Shown: piece by piece, positions 57,361 through 64,000 of the stretch | Numbering within the stretch: position 1 is the stretch's first letter | Layout of the letters: each line of letters begins with the position of its first letter | Made by a program: the position numbers and the translations under genes | The notes under the pieces: model-generated | Seen by the model: only the letters and a program-made list of their open reading frames with translations | Database searches by the model: none | What the model was told of the DNA's origin: nothing | NCBI GenBank assembly: GCA_010645155.1 | Contig: JAAGOF010000220.1 | Span: 1,128,145-1,192,144 of the forward strand | Length of the DNA: 64,000 nt | Direction of reading: 5' to 3' | DNA from: Tigriopus japonicus | Taxonomy: Eukaryota; Arthropoda; Copepoda; Harpacticoida; Harpacticidae

Positions 57361-59421
57361 TTATTTTTCTATAATATGCAAGGGTTGATAGCAGTACTTG
57401 CATTGGGTTGAGTATTTAGAGTAATCTGCAGTGGAGTGGATCTGTCTCCAATTGGCAAATAGATGGGAATACTGGAGAGGTCCGTAGATTTTGGCAGCAT
57501 TGAAGAGCACCTGATCAGGCCCCGTGGGCACGCCCACGAGGGCCCGCCCGCCTTTTTTAGTCACACACCAAGTTCTGGCCATTGTTATCAAATCGGCAAA
57601 TGGGTTTAAACTGTCACCATATCGACCCAATCCACTATGCTCAATGGACGAGAAAGTGACCACAGCATCAAATTCGGGCAATTTACCCGATAAATAAGCT
57701 TCACCCATCTCAGACGGGGTCAGAATGTCGATTTCAGATACTTCACTGCGTATTTTGACGTATTCGAGAGTGGTCACCTTTTTGGCGCCAAGTTCTAACA
57801 GGATAGCCTCAAGCCAAGGGCGCTGAAAAGTAGGAAAGAAAAATCAGGCCTTAATCATTCACTTAGGGCGAGTCTTATCTACATACCTGAGAGCCGATGA
57901 CCAACACCTGGCTTCCGGAAATATTCATAAGATTTCTGGCGTTTTCATCGATTCTTTGCACTACTTTTTGACCGTAACTGCCGCCCAACTTGCCTTCACG
58001 GAACTTGGTTCGTTCCTTATTTAGTAACTCTTTGGTCCAAACTCTTTGGTGGCTAAAACCGTGGGAATCATCCATATAATTGGACAATAATGGCAACCTG
58101 CCTTGATAAGAATAATCATCCATCATGAACGAAGGTATCTGCAAGAAAATGAGTTAAAAGAAGGTTAAAAGTAACAAAATTATTGTGATAATTTTGGTGG
58201 GAAGAATTAATCAGATTGGGAAATACTTAAAGAACGACTAGGAGGGTTTATAATATTATCATGACAAGTGTGAGAAGTGTGACCCCTTCAAAAATATTAA
58301 AAAGTAAGAAATGACTGCTTGAAATGTTTGTTTTAAGATTGAAATATTATTTTGACATCTTAAAGTGGTTTTAAAATTCACAGTTACCCGAACAAGATTG
58401 TCAACAATTAAGGGTTACTATTAACTCTCACCTTCTTGGGAAAAGTTTTGTAAAAATAGTTTTCATGGTTGAGCTCTGAAGAGGAAGGGGACACAAAATT
58501 GCCTTTTTCCTAAACTTGGCTTCAAGCATGTATAATTTTGCACATTCGGGAGATCGAGAGTTTAAACACGTCATTGCTAGGTCCAACTGGATGATTCAAT
58601 TTTTGTACAAAGTTATTCAATGATTCAATACTCGCTACTTATTTGATAACGAAAATATTGTTAGGAAAAATGCTTTTTTTATGGATTCGTTTAAAGTGGC
58701 GCACTTTGCACGATTCTAAAACTCAAAATATTTCAGCAGCAGAACAACCAAACTGAATTTCATATAGTAAGAGCAATACAGAAATTAATAGTTTTCAAAC
58801 ACATTTTTCCTCTCACTTGCTATATAGTTAAGGAGTGTGTAAACTACGATGATTTCAAGCATAAATTTTAATAATAATAGTTTCAAAGCAATTTCCGAAT
58901 GTTTTTTATCTCCATCAATCAAAAGGAAGTTTCATGTTATGATGATTTCATGATGATACTTTGCATGGAAAAACCATAATTACACTAAAACGGAAAAGTT
59001 TTGATATATCGTTTGTCTGGGTGCCGATAATTTACCATATTTTGTTTGAGAAGACCAAACCAAAAAGAGAAAACAATCAAGTCACCTTTTTCAATGGCCT
59101 GAATAATTCTTCTTGGTAATCCGTGATATGGAGATTTTCAAAAAGGCGTTGACAATCAATAGATTTCTCGACGTGGTTGTAGTATTTGCCTTTCCCAACA
59201 ATTTTGGTGTTCTCCTCCTCAGTTCGACAAACATCTCCACAAACATTCTTGATTTCCTGGACGTGTTTCTTCAAAAACTCGATAGCATCCACATTGGTTA
59301 CCGATTTTGATTCAAATCTCTTAGTTGTGCACTCATTGTCTTTGTTTTTGTGTTCAACCAAAACGACGAACGACAAAGCACAAATCATCACTACTATCAC
59401 GCATGTTTTGTAGGACTGCAT
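57361..59421 (-). CDS. DUF268 family protein, membrane-anchored, methyltransferase-like fold
   Basis: Three exons join in phase to 349 residues: 59421-59086, 58138-57887 and 57822-57361 (TAA). The start ATG gives MQSYKTCVIVVMICALSFVV, a short cytosolic end and a signal-anchor helix (about 7-27), so a type II membrane protein of the secretory pathway is likely. A Cys-containing stalk follows. The conserved core has QVLVIGSQRPWLEAILLELG, KKVTTLEYVKI, FDAVVTFSSIEHSGLGRYGD, GGRALVGVPTGPD, IYGPLQYSHLFANW. These are DUF268 hallmarks (nucleotide-binding-like VIGSQ, then SSIEHSGLGRYGD). The enzymatic activity is unknown; a SAM-methyltransferase-like fold is inferred from strand order only. The gene is convergent with GARS. 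Confidence 0.88.
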
Positions 59422-59687
59422 GATTAGACCTTTCGCATTCAAATGTTGAAGAACCTTAAACTCTTTTTAGCAGCTACCTGCTCCCAATGATACGTCCGTC
59501 TATTTTGACTACCATTTGGTTACGTCTACTTTCGACCAAAAGAAACCTGTCTTATACGAGGGAAAAGGCTGAGAAGTGCATTTCTTCCATCAAAGAGCCT
59601 CTTGTTTTTAGCTTGCATTTAGGGAATAATCACGCAAGCGGAACTCTAAAATACTGTTGGTTGCGAGGAAAAAGAAACAGTTCCACG

Positions 59688-60938
59688 CAGTGATGGCATA
59701 TGAATAAAAGCCATTTTCTGCCACCTGGCAGAAAATAGTGGCAGAAAATGATTTTTATTCATGCGAAAAAAGTGGCAGAAAATGGCAGAAAGTGGCAGAA
59801 AATGGCAGAAATTAATTTTTCTAGAAACTCAAATAAATCAATATATTCAAAACTTAAAGGGATAAAATTTGGCACTTTTGATGTCTAACTATGGCCTTAC
59901 CATCCCTCCAAAAGTTCATTGCATCGAAGAAGGAAGATAGAAGTTCGTGAAATCGATCTCCTCGATTCGTTTTTGAATTTCCCTCGAAGTCAGGGTGGCC
60001 AAATTGAGCACTTTTATTTCGTTTTAAATATACACCAAGAGTTAGAACTTGAAGGCAATTGAATTCTGTAATGCTCGGTCACTCGGTCACATTGCAATAT
60101 GTTTGATGTATAAATTACGACTTAATATTCCGTTTTAACAAAGTCTGATTTGCAGATGCTTGCTCGCTATAAACCAAATTAGTTTAAAATGCATTACTTT
60201 AAAACCAAATAAACAAAATTTGAAACTTAGTCCCAAACAAGACATTTTCGTTTTCTTTACCACAATCGATATTGGGGCTTTACAAAATTTGTAACAAATA
60301 CTTCCTGGGACACAAGTCATGTATTAATTTGTTAAATTAATTAGTAAGTCATATGATAACATCAAGCATTCTAGAAAATAGAGATAATCTTATTCTTGTA
60401 TCCCATTTCAACATTATCTTATGTATAATAAGTGACTTTGAACTGCAAAATATTTTTTTTTTCCAATATGATAATTATATTGTCAATATGAATTATGATT
60501 AAAGTATATCATAGGAGTTTTTGATTACTTCACATAAACTTTCGTCATATTTTTAATTGAAGTGCTTATCTCAACCTGAATTATTATCACTATATGGCAC
60601 ATGAAAAGAATGACGGATTTTAAACAAGGGAACATCTTATGTAAAGACGTGTTTTCAAATGCAATTTGTATTTCTAGTTATTTTAGCATTAACAATGATA
60701 TTTACATATTGTTTTGAAAAAGTAGTAGTTACTCTCAAGTGTTTGTGTAATCTTTAAGTATATTTGACTCTTTTAATCTCATTCTACAAAAGCAGATTTG
60801 TTGTTGAACATCAGTCTATGCGTACTTTTGTCTATTAGCGGCCATTTTCTACCATTTTCTGCCAATTTCAGCCATTTTCTGCCACTTGGTGGCAGAAAAT
60901 GGCAGAAATTCAGTAAAAGCCAATATTTGCCATCACTG
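59688..60938. mobile_element. hAT-like element, family B, short copy (1251 bp)
   Basis: A perfect 8-bp duplication GTTCCACG flanks it (59680-59687 and 60939-60946). The termini CAGTGATGGCA...TGCCATCACTG are perfect 11-bp inverted repeats. Subterminal clusters of ggcagaaaatgg and its complement make strong palindromes at both ends. The body (gggataaaatttggcacttttgatgtctaactatggcc) matches the 2486-bp copy at 37332-39817. It is non-autonomous and lies just upstream of the DUF268 gene. Confidence 0.93.
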
Positions 60939-63900
60939 GTTCCACGTCAGATTCGTTTCTTCTTTGCATATTATGAAATCTTTTTGAACATGCAAAGTCT
61001 AAATTTTGGAAATTGGCAAGTGAGAAGAATTGCTAGAGCTCTTTGAATGCATTGACCTGGCTAATATAAAGTACAGGGGGGGACAGGAAAAAACGGAACG
61101 CTCAAGAAGTTTCAGTTATCTCAAAAAGAGAATTTATGCTCAATTTTTTTTATCCTTTTAAGAAAACTTGTCTAGTATCGTTGAAAGGCATCTATTACAA
61201 ATACAAGACCTAACCTTTTTGATGGGTGCGTATATTTTTAACAAATATGGCACAAAAAAGACAAAGAAAACATTCTGGTAGCACATATGATAGCAAAAAA
61301 ATTGAAACACATCTTTTATGAAAGGCTCAAAAATCGCAAAGAAAACGGAAAACAAGCAAATAAATTGAAATTTGGCCAAAACAAATAAAATCAATCAAAA
61401 AGCAAACATACGCTGATTTTAGCCTAAACCTTTTTGCAAGAAAGCTGCTTCTGATGGGGGATAAAAGGACGCAAGAAACAAGTGTAAATTTCATCGCGGA
61501 AACTTGAGAACAATGGAACAGTGTAATCCAGGTTTATAGCCGCTTTTTTAAATGTTGGCTGGGGCCTCGCTCCCAGTTTTTTCCGCCTGTGGTAGCTTGG
61601 AAAAAGTGCGAGTGGTTCAATTAAAAGGTGATTAATCAGACTTGTGTTAAACCTATTGTCAAAATGAGAACAGAATTGACTAGGGTAGAGACGTATGTAA
61701 GTCATCAAACAACCGATCTCAAAATTGATTGATGAAATGTGGAGTATTTTGGGATCTAAAACGATGATCTCCAGTCCTTGATTGCGTTCAGTGATGGCAA
61801 ATCAATGAATGTTGTACTTCTGCCACAAGGCAAAAATACTTGCAGAAAATGGCAGAACTTCATGCAAAAGAGGGAAGACCTTCTCCAACTAATCAACTGA
61901 AGTTTTTGAGTCCTAACCATTCCTTCTCAAACTAATTTTTGATTTTCAACATAGGATGAAATACTGGTGTTTGTACCAAGCTTATTAAGAGGGGCAATGA
62001 AAATGATGGAAAAGAGCAGACCTAAAATGGAACTTTGTGGAATGAAGAAATTTAAATGAAGGTTACAATAATTGCCACCAAATGGAGCCAAAACAGGGCC
62101 AAATTCACGTGATTGCAAATTTATCCTCAACTTACACTTGTTGCCAAAATTATAGCTTTCATCTGAAAGTTGATTTCTCTTCATATTTCAAGTCTTTTAG
62201 AGCTCAGCTACGATATTATTGTGTTCAAAAATCAAGAAGCTATGCTGAGTAATCACAAATTAAGGCCAAGGACTAAATGGAAGCACCCACAACCGTTTCT
62301 ACCTCAAGATGGCACTGATTGTCATTTTCTCTTTGATTGAGGCTTAACTTTACTTCCTTAAGAAGGCTTGCTCTGATGGTGAGTTGTTCATTTTGAGAAC
62401 AAAAGAACGCACCCAGGTAGGATGTGCTGAGGGCATGCTAAGTCATGTGAGAGCCATCTAGGTGAAGCATATATGTTTTTTAAATTGTTCATGCCACTCA
62501 ATAATCCTTCAGCCTCAGGATTTGCTTCCTTTCACTAATGAAGCTTTCAATCCCACTCTGGACCTTGCCCTGCTTCCCGCTGTTTGAGTTGATGAAGCAA
62601 GACCATGAATTATGCACCTTATCAAAGGTCATGGTAAAGTTAAGAAAAATTACATCAACTGGCTGATGACTCAATGACTCATTGACCAAATGTCAATGAA
62701 CTCTTTTGAATTGTTAATCAATTGGATGATTACTAAAACGTGGTGTCCTGGGGGAAATGATATCGTAGACTTTCAAACAATCTACAAGCTTAGACTTCAT
62801 GATCTTCTCAAAAAATTTTGCCCTGATCCAGGATTCAAGAGATTGAATAGGAGAAACAAGGAACAAGAATCTGTCAAATGGCAGGAAATGACACATTCAT
62901 CCAAAGCCAAAATTTGCCATCTCTGTTGCTTAAAAGCTCTGTGCGCCCAACTCTCTTTGAAAACAGAAGCAAACATGTCATGAAACAAAACGTCTGATGT
63001 TGAGGACGCACCAACCATTGACTACTTTTTTGAAAATTTGGAAAGTGTTCAGGTACTTAACAATGTTTCAAAGATTCCATGAACATCCTCCACATTTTCT
63101 ACACAACTTATGTAAAAGAATATCATAATCGAAAATGCATCCATTCCCAAACCTAGTTTGTCAGATACTTTTATGCAAAAAAGACGTCCAGCTGAAGATC
63201 ATCTCATTTAAGTCTAAAAATATCAACGTTTTGTCGTCAATCATTGACCTCTAAAAACAGGGAGAGTGGTAATTTTAGAGGGTGGAGATTTGGACTGACT
63301 TCACTGCCATCATGAACAAGGTCATCTACAGGGTGTACCACTTGAAAACTGGCCTAGGAAAGTTTTTAAGTAATTAAGTAACTAAGAATTTAAGTAAAAT
63401 GTATTTTTCTTAATAGCACCTTGTCAATGAAATTCACCAAGTAGAAGCAATCTATGCCTCTTTTCAATCCATTCTCACTTTCAAAATGTGTCTTTTTGGG
63501 GGCAAGATTATTTTAACATTATTAATTTGCAGTAAATGTTGCTCCCTCCTTCTTGGGATCTCAATCCCAATAGTCAGGTGCAGATTTCAAGTTGCTATAT
63601 GCAGTTTTCAGCCATTTTTTATAAGATGAGAAAAATGAAATCAAAGATTTAAAGTCAAAGAGCCAAATTGGGAAAAATGGACAAATACAAATGACATCAG
63701 TATTGCTATACCCTCAAATTCAAAATATACAAGCTCATGTCATTTCATTGGCTATTTTAAGGTTTCCAGCTATTGTATTAGTCATTTTGAATGCTTCCAT
63801 ACATTGTATGTAGGTCTTTGAAGGCTTCATTTGTTTTGCCATTTATTTTCAACCTTTGACATTTGATTAAAAAGCCAATCTTAGTGCCTTTATTGCAATA

Positions 63901-64000
63901 TTGACAACCATATGGACAGATAGAAGGCACCTATGCAGAATGATTCCATTGATATATTTTAGGCCATGTTAATTCTCTTTATTCATTTTAACATGGCACA
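60939..64000. other. Right-end region without recognised genes
   Basis: About 3 kb of AT-rich DNA. At 61075 tacaggggggggacaggaaaaaacgg-like sequence resembles the end of a Tc1/mariner element, but no partner end was found. A further hAT-like pair of ends lies at 61789 and 62925. From 62930 to 64000 I see nothing recognisable. Confidence 0.5.
61789..62925. mobile_element. Possible third hAT family B element (degraded)
   Basis: The left end CAGTGATGGCA at 61789 is followed by gccacaaggcaaaaatacttgcagaaaatggcaga. The right end ccaaaatttgccatctctg finishes at about 62925, after ggcaggaaatg. Both resemble family B termini. The flanks (attgcgtt and ttgcttaa) do not form a clear 8-bp duplication, so these may be ends of two different insertions. 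Confidence 0.5.

Noticed and set aside
61070..61110. Mariner-like end tacagggggggacaggaaaa
   Set aside because: No matching inverted end or transposase was found within the window, so a single end is not enough to call an element.

Overview
This is a eukaryotic nuclear window, most likely from an arthropod and plausibly a crustacean such as a copepod; the species is inferred, not shown. Genes are split by GT-AG introns, intergenic DNA is AT-rich, and tRNA-derived SINEs, LINE 3' ends and many short DNA transposons are present. One gene belongs to a secreted cysteine-rich CUB family typical of arthropods. No prokaryotic features are seen. All exon models were built by hand from the sequence, checking splice sites, reading phase and remembered family sequence; no search was run.

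Layout. 1138-3474 (-): the first three coding exons of MADD/Rab3-GEF, which continues off the left edge. 3.5-13.4 kb: mostly repeats and non-coding DNA, with a SINE, a pogo-like MITE and a perfect 24-bp hairpin. 13430-19065 (-): a nine-exon secreted CUB-domain protein, with a LINE 3' fragment in an intron. 21687-23870 (-): an intronless FHIP2 (FAM160B) gene. 27055-30604 (+): U1-70K in four exons, with a SINE in its promoter region. 32881-43963 (+): a ten-exon gene whose phases join without a break into 807 residues, combining a LRRC8/pannexin-like four-helix channel domain, a split FN3-like domain and a C-terminal thioredoxin domain. 45827-50374 (-): GTPBP1 in six exons. 53788-57325 (+): glycyl-tRNA synthetase with alternative mitochondrial and cytosolic starts. 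57361-59421 (-): a DUF268 membrane-anchored protein, convergent with GARS and only 35 bp away. 59.7-64 kb: hAT-type elements and otherwise empty sequence.

Two observations stand out. First, an intron of the GARS gene holds a 294-bp phase-0 open cassette (55828-56121) with splice sites. Its 98 residues resemble the GST-C-like domain of elongation factor 1-beta and of several synthetases. If spliced in, it would put a complex-assembly module inside the GARS catalytic core. Second, the channel-FN3-thioredoxin fusion appears to be an undescribed architecture, with the thioredoxin predicted to hang in the cytosol under a large-pore channel.

The mobile-element content is unusually readable. Five hAT-like insertions have 8-bp target duplications (four perfect, one 7 of 8). 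A MULE/foldback-like element with roughly 81-bp terminal repeats and a perfect 10-bp duplication lies 59 bp upstream of the first GARS start codon. Most genes here are housekeeping functions (splicing, translation, membrane traffic) and do not form one pathway.
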